Assembly: GCA_016934735.1 (NCBI GenBank)
Contig: JAFGSG010000145.1
Location: 32,231-96,230 of the forward strand
DNA: 64,000 bases
Source: Spirochaetota bacterium
GTDB taxonomy: Bacteria > Spirochaetota > UBA4802 > JAFGDQ01
Direction of reading: 5' to 3'
The number at the start of each line of letters is the position of its first letter. Within the stretch, counting starts at the first letter, position 1. Shown here in pieces: positions 38,429 through 46,487 of this stretch. The notes beneath the pieces are model-generated. The model ran no database searches. It was not told the origin of the DNA and saw only the letters and a list, made by a program, of their open reading frames with translations. Both the position numbers and the translations under genes were made by a program.

Positions 38429-39184
38429 TCACTTTTTCTTAAAAAATCCTTCCAGCCTCTCCTGAAATTCTTTTTTTCCTGCAAGTTCGGTTACAAATTG
38501 CCGTTCTTTATCCAGCTGGGAATCGAGGCCCGAATACAGGGATTGATTAACCAGTTCTTTAAAATAGATGATTGTCTCCATAGGAAGAGATTTTAATTCA
38601 TCTATCATTTTTTGCAGACGTTCTTCCAGTTCTTCCTCATCCACAACAAAATTGACAAGGCCGAGTTTCTGCGCTTCGTCCATCGAAATATTTTTTGAAA
38701 ATAGATATAGCTCATTAAATTTTTTTGCTCCGACTATACGTGAGATCAGAATGCTGCCTCCTCCGTCCGGCGTAAGTCCGATCCTGCGGTAACCAAGGTT
38801 CATGATTGTTTTCTTTGTGGCAATGGACAGGTCACATGCAGCAGCAAGCCCTGCGCCTGCTCCTATCACAACGCTTTCCAGAACAGCAATAACTATAGCG
38901 CTTGTATTTCTTATTATTTTAATGATCTTGTTAAACATGTCCGCTTCTTCATTTACGAGTGCCTTTTTGTCTTTTGCATCTTTAAAATCAATTAAGTCTC
39001 CGCCTGAACAGAAAACCTTGCCTGACCCTCTTAAGACAATAATTGAGGGTTTTTCGGCTTCCGCTTTTGTAAAGGATTCCAGCAGAGCCTTGAATAAATC
39101 ATAATTCATGGCATTTTTTTTGTCAGGCCTGTTAAGGGTGATTGTGCATATGTCATCTTGAAAAGTTTCAAACACTTCATTCAT
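38429..39184 (-). CDS. Enoyl-CoA hydratase/isomerase family protein
   Basis: A 251-residue crotonase-fold protein. TITLNRPDKKNAMNYDLF and VLRGSGKVFCSGGDLIDF form the CoA-binding and first oxyanion parts, and ESVVIGAGAGLAAACDLSIA the second. At the positions of the two hydratase glutamates, GAGAGLAAACD has Ala and NLGYRRIGLTPDGGG lacks the usual PExxLG Glu, so isomerase or another crotonase activity is more likely than hydration. It converges with the ferredoxin gene (2-bp gap) and ends a minus-strand unit with two unknown genes upstream. Confidence 0.85.
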   Translation of the reverse strand: MNEVFETFQDDICTITLNRPDKKNAMNYDLFKALLESFTKAEAEKPSIIVLRGSGKVFCSGGDLIDFKDAKDKKALVNEEADMFNKIIKIIRNTSAIVIAVLESVVIGAGAGLAAACDLSIATKKTIMNLGYRRIGLTPDGGGSILISRIVGAKKFNELYLFSKNISMDEAQKLGLVNFVVDEEELEERLQKMIDELKSLPMETIIYFKELVNQSLYSGLDSQLDKERQFVTELAGKKEFQERLEGFFKKK

Positions 39185-39208
39185 GTGTTATCTCCAGTGA
39201 GCGGGTGC

Positions 39209-39736
39209 TTATCTGCCGGCAGCAGTAAGTTTTTGTTCTAATTTTTTTATGACCAGACTGAAATCCTTCGGGAATATTCCCGAAATCCTGATATCGCCTG
39301 GCAGTGATTCAAAGTAATTTATAGCGATCCTTTGAACTCTTGGATCATTGCTGTTTATTGCTGATTTTACAGGCCCTCCTATGAACGCGTTCGGCAGCAG
39401 TTTAATAGCTTCAGCAGCCATAATCGGTTCTATCGGAGTCGCGTAATTATAGGATGCTGTTTTATCGTGAATGCCTGTGTAATGTGATTCAATGATCTGC
39501 ATTATAGCGCGTGCTGAAGCAATATATAATTTTTTAAGAACCTCATTTGTCTCTTTATAAATTTTTAATTGTCTGCTTTCGCTGTCTCTGGGCAATTGAG
39601 GTATATCCTCCAGCATTTTAAGTGAATTCAATTTAATTTGAACTTCATCCTTTTGCAATAGCCGTATAATTTTTTCAGTTATAGATATTATTTCTTTGAA
39701 ATATTCAACATTATACTTATTGATTTTATTGGACAT
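39209..39736 (-). CDS. Conserved-looking cytoplasmic protein, unknown
   Basis: A 175-residue, mostly helical protein without signal peptide or membrane segment. The centre holds a distinctive stretch (YATPIEPIMAAEAIKLLPNA and VKSAINSNDPRVQRIAINYF) that could pack as HEAT-like helices. I do not recognise a family. It starts with an ATG preceded by GGAGG (AAGGAGGAAAAGT on the coding strand) and lies 24 bp upstream of the crotonase gene, so co-expression is likely. Confidence 0.65.
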   Translation of the reverse strand: MSNKINKYNVEYFKEIISITEKIIRLLQKDEVQIKLNSLKMLEDIPQLPRDSESRQLKIYKETNEVLKKLYIASARAIMQIIESHYTGIHDKTASYNYATPIEPIMAAEAIKLLPNAFIGGPVKSAINSNDPRVQRIAINYFESLPGDIRISGIFPKDFSLVIKKLEQKLTAAGR

Positions 39737-39784
39737 ACTTTTCCTCCTTGCTTTAATCTTTATAAAAAAAGTATTTACAATAAA

Positions 39785-40255
39785 TTAAAACTTTTTACAC
39801 GCGTAAAAATAATAACTTTGTTCATTTAAAGACTGTGCTTTTTTTTTATTGTTAGTTTCCATGGTGATCCACGCTTCGCGCACAGCAATCGCGGAGCTGA
39901 TTCCTAATGTGCCGATCAGGAGAGCAGGCCTGTAATCTTTCCAAACGCTTACCGCGGTGTTTTGCTTCTTTACAACGCCATAAGTATGGAGTGTTGCAAA
40001 TGTAAGAATAAAAACGAACGGCAATGAGATAAAAAACGTGATCTCAAATCTGCGTAAAGGGCTTTCAGTATCAGCGGTATTTCCGGCTTGTCCTGAATTG
40101 TCGGATAATTTGTCATTGAGTGCAACATAATCGGACCGGGCATATCGGATATATTCATCTGATATATAGTGCGAATATCGGACCTCCCCATATCCTGAAT
40201 GTATTAGTTGTAACACAATGAAAAAAGTTAAGAATGCAAATCTGATTATTTTCAA
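39785..40255 (-). CDS. Secreted/membrane protein, unknown
   Basis: A 156-residue protein with a signal peptide (about 1-23, FLTFFIVLQLIHSGYG) and two further hydrophobic stretches (about 74-92 and 108-124). The segment LRRFEITFFISLPFVFILTF is a likely transmembrane helix. No family is recognised. It belongs to the same minus-strand group as the 175-residue protein, 48 bp downstream. The coding call rests on length, signal peptide and spacing. Confidence 0.55.
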   Translation of the reverse strand: MKIIRFAFLTFFIVLQLIHSGYGEVRYSHYISDEYIRYARSDYVALNDKLSDNSGQAGNTADTESPLRRFEITFFISLPFVFILTFATLHTYGVVKKQNTAVSVWKDYRPALLIGTLGISSAIAVREAWITMETNNKKKAQSLNEQSYYFYACKKF

Positions 40256-40283
40256 AGATGTTGTTATTCCTTATCAATATTTT

Positions 40284-41144
40284 TTAAAAATAATCCGGAA
40301 ATATTTTTTTAAGCTTTTTTTTCTGCCCGGGATTCTGCTTCTGGGGTGCAGTCAGAATCGAACTTTTAATAGCATCTTTGCATCCGCATGTTCGCTCCTT
40401 CCCCATGTACGGCAGCAGAGACTTTATAAGATTTTTTGCATTGTCAGCGTTTTTGTTTAAGTTGCTGATCAGCATTTCAACTGTTACGTGTTCTTCATCC
40501 TCCTTCCAGCAGTCGTAGTCGGTGCTCATACAGATGATTGAGTAGCATATCTCTGCCTCTTTCGCCAGCTTTGCTTCCGGCAATGTGCTCATATTTATAA
40601 TTCCTGCTCCCCATGACCTGTACATGTGGCTTTCTGCCCTTGTCGAAAATGCAGGGCCTTCCATGCATATGACTGTTTCCTTTGTATGAAGCTTGAGGCC
40701 GTTTGCTTTTGCGACGGGTATAATAAGTTCATGAAGCCTCGCACAGAACGGATCAGCAAACGCTACATGAGCAGCAACTCCGTCCCCGAAAAAAGTACTC
40801 GGTCTGTTTTTTGTCCTATCGATTACCTGATAAGGAAGAATAAAATCAAGAGGCTTTATTTCATCTTTAAGGCTGCCTACAGCTGAAAATGCCAGTATCT
40901 CTTCAACTCCTATCATCTTTAAAGCGGCAATATTTGCCCGTGAATTTACTTCATGAGGAAGAATGAAATGTCCTTTGCCATGCCTTGGAAGAAAAGCAAC
41001 TAAAGCTTCATCAATCTTTGCAATGACTATTGAATCCGAGGGTTTTCCCCATGGGGTGTCCAAAGATAATTCATTTATTATTTGCGCCCCTTCTATTTCG
41101 TAAATACCTGAACCACCGATAACAGCAACCTTTACTTTTTCCAT
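40284..41144 (-). CDS. mtnP: S-methyl-5'-thioadenosine phosphorylase
   Basis: A 286-residue phosphorylase that cleaves methylthioadenosine to adenine and methylthioribose-1-phosphate, recycling the by-product of polyamine synthesis and SAM use. The N-terminal GGSGIYEIEG, FLPRHGKGHFILPHEVNSRA, MEGPAFSTRAESHMYRSWG and LPEAKLAKEAEICYSIICMSTDYDCW follow the MTAP pattern; the Asp near the end of the last motif supports 6-aminopurine use. The C-terminus carries an unusual Lys-rich tail (QKKKLKKIFPDYF). A purine permease lies 1.4 kb away, which fits adenine salvage. Confidence 0.93.
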   Translation of the reverse strand: MEKVKVAVIGGSGIYEIEGAQIINELSLDTPWGKPSDSIVIAKIDEALVAFLPRHGKGHFILPHEVNSRANIAALKMIGVEEILAFSAVGSLKDEIKPLDFILPYQVIDRTKNRPSTFFGDGVAAHVAFADPFCARLHELIIPVAKANGLKLHTKETVICMEGPAFSTRAESHMYRSWGAGIINMSTLPEAKLAKEAEICYSIICMSTDYDCWKEDEEHVTVEMLISNLNKNADNAKNLIKSLLPYMGKERTCGCKDAIKSSILTAPQKQNPGQKKKLKKIFPDYF

Positions 41145-41499
41145 AGTGCTTTTCTTCTCCAGTTAATGAGTTTCGTAATTTAGTATTATAGAATTAAATT
41201 CATGTCAAGATAAAATCGATCGAAATATCGTCTCATGGTAATCCAATTCAGACGAAATATTATTCGAAAAACCGATTTAATAATTTAGTTAATATTCTGG
41301 AAAACTTTATAATTCCAATAAATTTCAATGCGTTATTTGTGTTATTATAGATCAATACACGTATTATTTATGATGTAATATAGCGTTCATTACGCTCTAC
41401 GTAGCGTTCATTACGTTCTATGTAGCGTTCATGACAATCCGCTTTACAGTAAGAATTTTTTATGATATTATTGAGAAAATAATTCTTAAGGATAGAAAC
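41145..41499. other. Intergenic region between mtnP and the cas6-like gene
   Basis: These 355 bp hold the 21-bp tandem repeats at 41381-41435 and AT-rich sequence otherwise. The track start at 41431 lies inside the third repeat and is not the preferred start of the next gene. Confidence 0.6.
41381..41435 (+). repeat. Tandem 21-bp hairpin repeats upstream of cas6-like gene
   Basis: Units TAGCGTTCATTACGCTCTACG (41381-41401) and a 19-of-21 match (41402-41422) are followed by a partial third unit (41423-41435). Each full unit can fold as AGCGT-TCATT-ACGCT; in unit two the stem change gives a G-U pair, so pairing is kept. There are no spacers, so this is not a standard CRISPR array. Confidence 0.7.
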
Positions 41500-42306
41500 A
41501 TGAGAATCACGGCAGAAATTTGTTTTAAAGGCAAGCCTCCATTTTATATACCTGTTACTTACAGACGAAACATTGTGAGCCTTATAAGAGAGGCGATAAG
41601 GTCAGCTGATAACACTCATGAAATATATAGTAAATACTGGGGAAACACAAATACACATAGTGTAAAGCCCTTTACATTTTTTTTGTCCGTTCCGGATGTA
41701 AGCTATATTGATTTTAATGACAGAAGACTTATAAGATTAAATGACAAATATTTTAAACTTTATATTACATCCAGTGATTCAACTTTCCTTTCTATTCTGC
41801 ACAAATGGCTGTCGGATACTCCTAATAAATCATTTAATTTATTTAACTATAATGTGGAGATAAAGGGAATAATTTTAAAAGAAGTAAAAACAATACATTC
41901 CAGCTTTGAGCGTTTTAAAATACTGTCACCGGCCATTGTTAGGGATGTGGCAGTCGAAGGAAGAAAAAGAAAGAGCATGGGATATTTATCCTGCAATAAT
42001 CCGGATTTTGAGGATTCGCTTGCTTATTCAATTATAACTCTTTGCAGGAAATTTTTACATAGTAAAATATTAAATAGAAATGATATTGAATTAGATACGT
42101 CTCTATGCGTGAGTTCAATAATCTACCATTACATGGAAACTATTCCTGTTACTATAGGCATAATTGGAATTAAAGCAGATGATGAGGTACTTGAACTGAT
42201 ATACAATGCAGGGCTTGGAGCCAGACGCAGCCAGGGATTCGGTATGGTGGATTTACTGACTGAAGCTGATTATGATTCTATAACTGTAATGGAAGAACTG
42301 GCTTAA
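41500..42306 (+). CDS. cas6: Cas6-like CRISPR RNA endoribonuclease, orphan
   Basis: The start is moved to ATG at 41500, preceded by AAGGA at seven bases, giving 268 residues beginning MRITAEICFKGKPP. The protein shows the Cas6 plan of two RAMP/ferredoxin folds: FKILSPAIVRDV in the middle and a C-terminal glycine-rich loop GLGARRSQGFGMVDLL, close to the Cas6 GxGxxxxxGFGxV signature. Cas6 cuts CRISPR precursor RNA within repeats. A catalytic His cannot be assigned with certainty: IIYHYMETI and THEIYSKYW contain candidates. No other cas gene or array is in the window, so its substrate may lie elsewhere or differ. Confidence 0.83.
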   Translation: MRITAEICFKGKPPFYIPVTYRRNIVSLIREAIRSADNTHEIYSKYWGNTNTHSVKPFTFFLSVPDVSYIDFNDRRLIRLNDKYFKLYITSSDSTFLSILHKWLSDTPNKSFNLFNYNVEIKGIILKEVKTIHSSFERFKILSPAIVRDVAVEGRKRKSMGYLSCNNPDFEDSLAYSIITLCRKFLHSKILNRNDIELDTSLCVSSIIYHYMETIPVTIGIIGIKADDEVLELIYNAGLGARRSQGFGMVDLLTEADYDSITVMEELA

Positions 42307-42444
42307 AATCTTTAAGCATTTTCTTTAAATAAGAATTAAATGTCATAATTTAATTCCGGCATGAGTAGTAATTTTTTTAATTAAATTATAACTGTTTTTA
42401 TAGCCAACCCAAAATTTCAACTCTTTATTGTATAAAAATCAATC

Positions 42445-42478
42445 TATAATTTATATTTGACAAAATTTGTTTTATAAT
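42445..42478 (+). promoter_or_regulatory. Promoter-like module before the purine permease
   Basis: TATAAT (42445-42450), TTGACA (42457-42462) and TATAAT (42473-42478) stand close together. The TTGACA-TATAAT spacing is only 10, too short for standard sigma-70. A closely matching module precedes the GGDEF gene (50860-50892). No purine riboswitch is visible. Confidence 0.4.
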
Positions 42479-42561
42479 TACTTACTATTCTGTCTAAAAT
42501 AAAGAAGTTCAATAGCTTCATAAAAGGACATATTTATTAAAATAAAAACCAGGGAGGCTAT

Positions 42562-43878
42562 ATGTTTGAAAAACTTTTCAGGCTGAAAGAAAATAATACA
42601 AGCGTAAAAGTCGAGGTTTTAGCCGGAATTACGACATTTATGACAATGGCGTATATTATTGCCGCTAATCCGATGATCCTTTCGGCTGCGGGAATGGATA
42701 AGGGCGCGGTGGTGCTGGCGACATGTATTGTCAGCGGTATCATTACAATTGTAATGGGATTATTCTCCAACTATCCTATAGCGCTTGCACCGGGCATGGG
42801 GATAAATGCATTCTTTGCTTTTGCGATCTGCAAAGGCATGGGAATTGACTGGCGAGTAGGACTTGGCTTCTTTTTTATTGAAGGTATAATAATATTAATC
42901 ATAACAATGACAAAACTTCGTGAATTGGTGATCAATTCAATTCCAATGTCTTTAAAATGCGCCGTAAGCGTTGGTATAGGTCTTTTCCTTGCGTTTATCG
43001 GCTTTGAAAACGCGGGTTTTATCGCCAAGTCTGATGCTACATTAATAACTATAGCTCAGATCGGCAACCCGGATGTTTACCCGAAAATAATCCTTGTGGG
43101 AATTGTTTTAATATTAACCACGATCCTGCTTTTTAAAAAGGTAAAAGGCTCCATCCTTATAGGAATCATCGTCGGGACTTTGCTCAGCTTCATTCCGTTT
43201 TTCCATGCAAAAGGTGAAGCATTGCAGTTCCTTTCGCCATCCCTTGCGCCTACATTTTTTGAGCTGGATATCCTTGGAGCGTTCCAATGGTCATTTGCTG
43301 CATTGATCGTTACCCTGCTTTTTGTGGATTTTTTTGATACAGCAGGGACAGTTATCGGGCTTGCGGTAAAATCTAAAGTCGTGGGCAAAGATGGAAAAAT
43401 TCCAAGGATAGGCAGAGTATTAATGTCCGATTCATTCGGCCCGATTTTAGGTTCCCTCTTCGGCACCTCAACAGTCACTTCATATATTGAAAGCGCGGCT
43501 GGTATAGAAGAGGGCGGCAGGACCGGTTTGACTGCAGTTGTTGTCGGAGTATTGTTTTTAGTTTCGATTGTAGCTGCTCCTCTTGTTGGATTTGTCCCAT
43601 CGACTGCAGTTGCTCCTGCGCTTATAATTGTCGGAATAATGATGATGGAATCAGTAACAAGAATAAATTTTTCCGATTATTCTGAAGCAGTTCCGGCGTT
43701 TATTACCATCGCGGTTATGCCGTTTACTTACAGCATATCCAACGGAATATTTATGGGCTTTTTATCCTATGTTCTTATTAAATTGCTTTCGGGCAAAGCA
43801 AAAGAAGTATCTGTTGTAATGTATGTTCTGGCTGTATTCTTCCTGTTATTCTTTATTTTCAGCCCGGTTTATAAATAA
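42562..43878 (+). CDS. NCS2 family purine (guanine/hypoxanthine/adenine) permease, AzgA/PbuG-like
   Basis: A 438-residue transporter with about 12-14 transmembrane segments. EVLAGITTFMTMAYIIAANP and NYPIALAPGMGINAFFAFAI are typical of the AzgA-like branch, as are VDFFDTAGTVIGLA and GSLFGTSTVTSYIESAAGIEEGGRTGLTAV. It imports purine bases with protons across the inner membrane. GGGAGG precedes the ATG. A strong terminator follows, so it is probably a single-gene unit. mtnP nearby releases adenine, which fits purine salvage. Confidence 0.94.
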   Translation: MFEKLFRLKENNTSVKVEVLAGITTFMTMAYIIAANPMILSAAGMDKGAVVLATCIVSGIITIVMGLFSNYPIALAPGMGINAFFAFAICKGMGIDWRVGLGFFFIEGIIILIITMTKLRELVINSIPMSLKCAVSVGIGLFLAFIGFENAGFIAKSDATLITIAQIGNPDVYPKIILVGIVLILTTILLFKKVKGSILIGIIVGTLLSFIPFFHAKGEALQFLSPSLAPTFFELDILGAFQWSFAALIVTLLFVDFFDTAGTVIGLAVKSKVVGKDGKIPRIGRVLMSDSFGPILGSLFGTSTVTSYIESAAGIEEGGRTGLTAVVVGVLFLVSIVAAPLVGFVPSTAVAPALIIVGIMMMESVTRINFSDYSEAVPAFITIAVMPFTYSISNGIFMGFLSYVLIKLLSGKAKEVSVVMYVLAVFFLLFFIFSPVYK

Positions 43879-43906
43879 ACTGATCTTTAAATTAGCATTA
43901 GTAAAT

Positions 43907-43950
43907 TACCGCGCCTGCCACTGGCTTGTGCGGTATTTTTTTTATTTTTT
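43907..43950 (+). terminator. Rho-independent terminator after the purine permease
   Basis: TACCGC (43907-43912) pairs with GCGGTA (43930-43935), with inner GCCA/TGGC pairing, followed by an eight-base T-run and more T-rich sequence. Confidence 0.88.
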
Positions 43951-44064
43951 AGCTTGATTTCTCCGATTGTTGTGGCCGATGATAATCGGATAAATATTTT
44001 TTCTGGAGGCAGCACTTTGAAACTGGAATATTTACAAATCTGTAAAATAAATTTATTTTCTGCC

Positions 44065-45507
44065 ATGAAAAATTTATTAAAACGTAACCTGATAAATATT
44101 CTATTAATTTTTTCTCTTTTTATCGGAACCGGACTTCTTGAGACTGCTCATGGTGATACCGGAAATTCAACAAGCGGTTACACACAGAAAGGTAATTTCG
44201 AACTCGGCGGTGCTTTCGGCACTCCCTCCGGATTAAATGCGCGGTACTGGTTTACCGAGAGGTTCGGCCTGGACGTCAACGCCGGAGTATCGCTCGAAAA
44301 ACAGCTTGCATTCACTGTCGATTTTTTGGTTGAGGATTTTAAACTTTACAGATCGAGCACATTCGAAACAAGATTTTTTTACGGGATCGGCTGTCTTTTC
44401 TCAAAGGATGACGACGATAATAATAAAAATAATATACGCATACCTCTGGGATTATCCTTTCCAATGATGCAGTATCCTATTAATTTTTCAATCTATGCTG
44501 CCCCCGCTTATGTACTGAATCCGAAATCCAAATTTGAAATAAATTATGGTGTCGGTATCAGATACAATTTCAGCATGGCTTCGGATATAAGGGAAAGACA
44601 GTATAATCTGGAAAGGGAGCTTGGAAGACTGGAAAATGATATTGAATCCCTAAGGGAGGGATTGGATCTTACAAAGGGCAAGCTGGCTGAAACCGAAGGA
44701 AAGCTGTCCGATACCAAGGGGAAACTTACACAGAAAGAAGGAGAGCTTAATTTAACAAAGGAAAAGCTCGATGACCTGACGCAGAGGCTTGACACTTTAA
44801 AACATAAACTCGGAAAAACCGAAGGCGAACTTGACACTGCCAAAAACAAATTAGAGTTAACGACCAAACAGCTAGATGATACAAAAAACCAGCTTGATGA
44901 TGTTAAAAAAGAACTGAATGATACGAAAAAGAACCTGGATGATAAACAGCTTGAATTAACAAAAAAGCAGATCGAACTCAACAATGCCAGGATCATTATA
45001 GAGAATGCATACATCGGGAAGGAGAAGGAACAGGAAGAGGAAAAAATTGCCAGAAAGCAGAAAGAACTGGATGAACAAAAATCCAGATTAGATAATCAGA
45101 AGAAAGCATGGGAAAAGATAAAAGCTCACGAAGCCCGGAAGAGGGAAGATCTAAAGAAAAAATGCGAGGAACGAGGCGGGATTATAGATGAATATGGTTA
45201 CTGCGTCTGCCCTGAGAAACAGGAATGGGATCCGAGGACGGACAAATGCGTATGCATTAAGGGTTATTACAGGCTTCGGCCGTCTGATGAATGCAAGGCA
45301 TGCGAGGTAATAAAAGAGAGCGGTGAATGCACAACCGGATGCAGGGATGATCAACAGAAGGTCCAGCTTAAAAAGGGGCCGCACAAATATGTCTGCGTAA
45401 GGAGATGCCGTAAAAGTAATGAGTTGTGGTCGAATCGCAAAGGAGAATGTGTTTGCAGGGACGGTTACTATAGAAGCGACAGCGGCGAATGCGTTAAGAG
45501 GCAGTAA
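44065..45507 (+). CDS. Outer-membrane barrel / coiled-coil / Cys-rich protein, unknown
   Basis: The start is moved to ATG at 44065, where a signal peptide begins (MKNLLKRNLINILLIFSLFI, cleavage near AHG at 30); the track frame adds 37 residues without support. The 480-residue protein has three parts. Residues about 41-170 look like a small outer-membrane barrel (FELGGAFGTPSGLNARYWF; last strand INYGVGIRYNF). Residues about 171-365 are a long heptad coiled coil of KLxxTKxxLDDTK repeats. Residues 367-480 hold 14 Cys in EGF-like spacing (CVCIKGYYR, CVCRDGYYR). No family is recognised. It opens a transcription unit after a terminator and precedes the MotA/ExbB-like gene. Confidence 0.75.
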   Translation: MKNLLKRNLINILLIFSLFIGTGLLETAHGDTGNSTSGYTQKGNFELGGAFGTPSGLNARYWFTERFGLDVNAGVSLEKQLAFTVDFLVEDFKLYRSSTFETRFFYGIGCLFSKDDDDNNKNNIRIPLGLSFPMMQYPINFSIYAAPAYVLNPKSKFEINYGVGIRYNFSMASDIRERQYNLERELGRLENDIESLREGLDLTKGKLAETEGKLSDTKGKLTQKEGELNLTKEKLDDLTQRLDTLKHKLGKTEGELDTAKNKLELTTKQLDDTKNQLDDVKKELNDTKKNLDDKQLELTKKQIELNNARIIIENAYIGKEKEQEEEKIARKQKELDEQKSRLDNQKKAWEKIKAHEARKREDLKKKCEERGGIIDEYGYCVCPEKQEWDPRTDKCVCIKGYYRLRPSDECKACEVIKESGECTTGCRDDQQKVQLKKGPHKYVCVRRCRKSNELWSNRKGECVCRDGYYRSDSGECVKRQ

Positions 45508-45612
45508 ATATATTTTTATTTGTAAGTAGATTATTGTGTAAGCCGGAGAAAAAATCCTTATAATATGGGTTATTGTCAAAGGCGTTTTTAATAAATAATC
45601 TTTGCTTCTTCG

Positions 45613-45675
45613 GCCCCCTAAATCCCGCTGAAGGAGGACTTGAAAATTTATAGTCTCCTTCAGGGGCGTGGGGGC
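45613..45675. repeat. Large palindromic element before the MotA/ExbB-like gene
   Basis: Outer GCCCCC (45613-45618) and GGGGGC (45670-45675) enclose CTGAAGGAGGACT (45628-45640) and AGTCTCCTTCAG (45652-45663), complementary with one bulged base. The composition is much richer in G and C than its surroundings. It looks like a REP- or MITE-type dispersed palindrome. Confidence 0.65.
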
Positions 45676-45698
45676 GAACGAGATATGGAGGAATTATA

Positions 45699-46478
45699 AT
45701 GAGTTTTGCAAAAAGGGAATGGATCGCGCTTGGAATATCTGCGATTGTTACAATAATATTTATCGCGCTTATGACGGTTTTTCTGGGAACCGGAACAATG
45801 GGCATTATGCTCTTTGGAACAGATTCTGCGTATTATCCTTTTACGCTCTATAATCTTATGTATTTTTTCTTTTTCATCGGACTCGGCCAGCTTTGGGTCA
45901 GATGGCTGAGCACCTATGAGGAAAAAGTATTCTTAAAAAAATCCGGTTTCCTTCCTGAAGACGATAAAGCAATGCTTAAAAGCGATGATGAGATCGAGAA
46001 AATAAGAGTAAATACAGCTAATGCTGCCATGAGAGGCGAGGCTTTCCTGCCCGGGCTGATAAATAACTGCATCAACCAGTATTTTAAATCGCACTCAGTG
46101 AGCGATACGATATCTGTCCTAAACAGCGACCTTGAACTCAATATTCACAGGCTAGATCTGCGTTATTCGATGTGCAGGTATATTATGTGGGCGATCCCGA
46201 CTTTCGGGTTTATCGGTACTGTAGCGGGAATAGCAAGCGCGCTGACCAAACTTGACATCGTCAAATTTATGGGGACGCAAAGTGATAAGGTTGTGCAGTT
46301 CAAGATGCTTGCATCCGATCTGGGATTCGCCTTCGATACAACAATAGTAGCGCTTGTCCTTAGCTCAATATTCGTATTCATCATGCACATTGTGCAGAGC
46401 GGGGAAGAGGAAGTACTGAACAGATCCGGCAAGTACGTGCTGACTAATTTAATAAATAAACTGGCAATAAAAAAATAA
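45699..46478 (+). CDS. MotA/TolQ/ExbB-type proton-channel protein
   Basis: A 259-residue inner-membrane protein with hydrophobic helices at about 9-31, 45-66, 160-182 and 205-232 and a cytoplasmic loop of about 90 residues between the second and third. WAIPTFGFIGTVAGIASALT in the third helix is the TolQ/ExbB/MotA signature, and FAFDTTIVALVLSSIFVF fits the last. These proteins form pentameric proton channels that power a partner with an Asp in its single helix. The next gene, 9 bp downstream, encodes such a partner. GGAGG precedes the ATG. It is neither classical motA nor exbB by context. Confidence 0.88.
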   Translation: MSFAKREWIALGISAIVTIIFIALMTVFLGTGTMGIMLFGTDSAYYPFTLYNLMYFFFFIGLGQLWVRWLSTYEEKVFLKKSGFLPEDDKAMLKSDDEIEKIRVNTANAAMRGEAFLPGLINNCINQYFKSHSVSDTISVLNSDLELNIHRLDLRYSMCRYIMWAIPTFGFIGTVAGIASALTKLDIVKFMGTQSDKVVQFKMLASDLGFAFDTTIVALVLSSIFVFIMHIVQSGEEEVLNRSGKYVLTNLINKLAIKK

Positions 46479-46487
46479 TTTAAAAAC

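Noticed and set aside
41381-41435. CRISPR array
   Set aside because: Units are directly tandem at 21 bp with no spacers, so it is not called an array despite the cas6-like gene beside it.
42307-42561. Purine riboswitch before the purine permease
   Set aside because: I found neither the conserved junction strings nor the expected paired stems of a purine aptamer.
43954-44064. Track start of the barrel/coiled-coil gene
   Set aside because: It begins inside the terminator-proximal sequence, and the signal peptide starts only at 44065.
45151-45805. Minus-strand ORFs of 142 and 103 residues
   Set aside because: They lie opposite the Cys-rich tail, the palindrome and the MotA-like start and have no supporting features.
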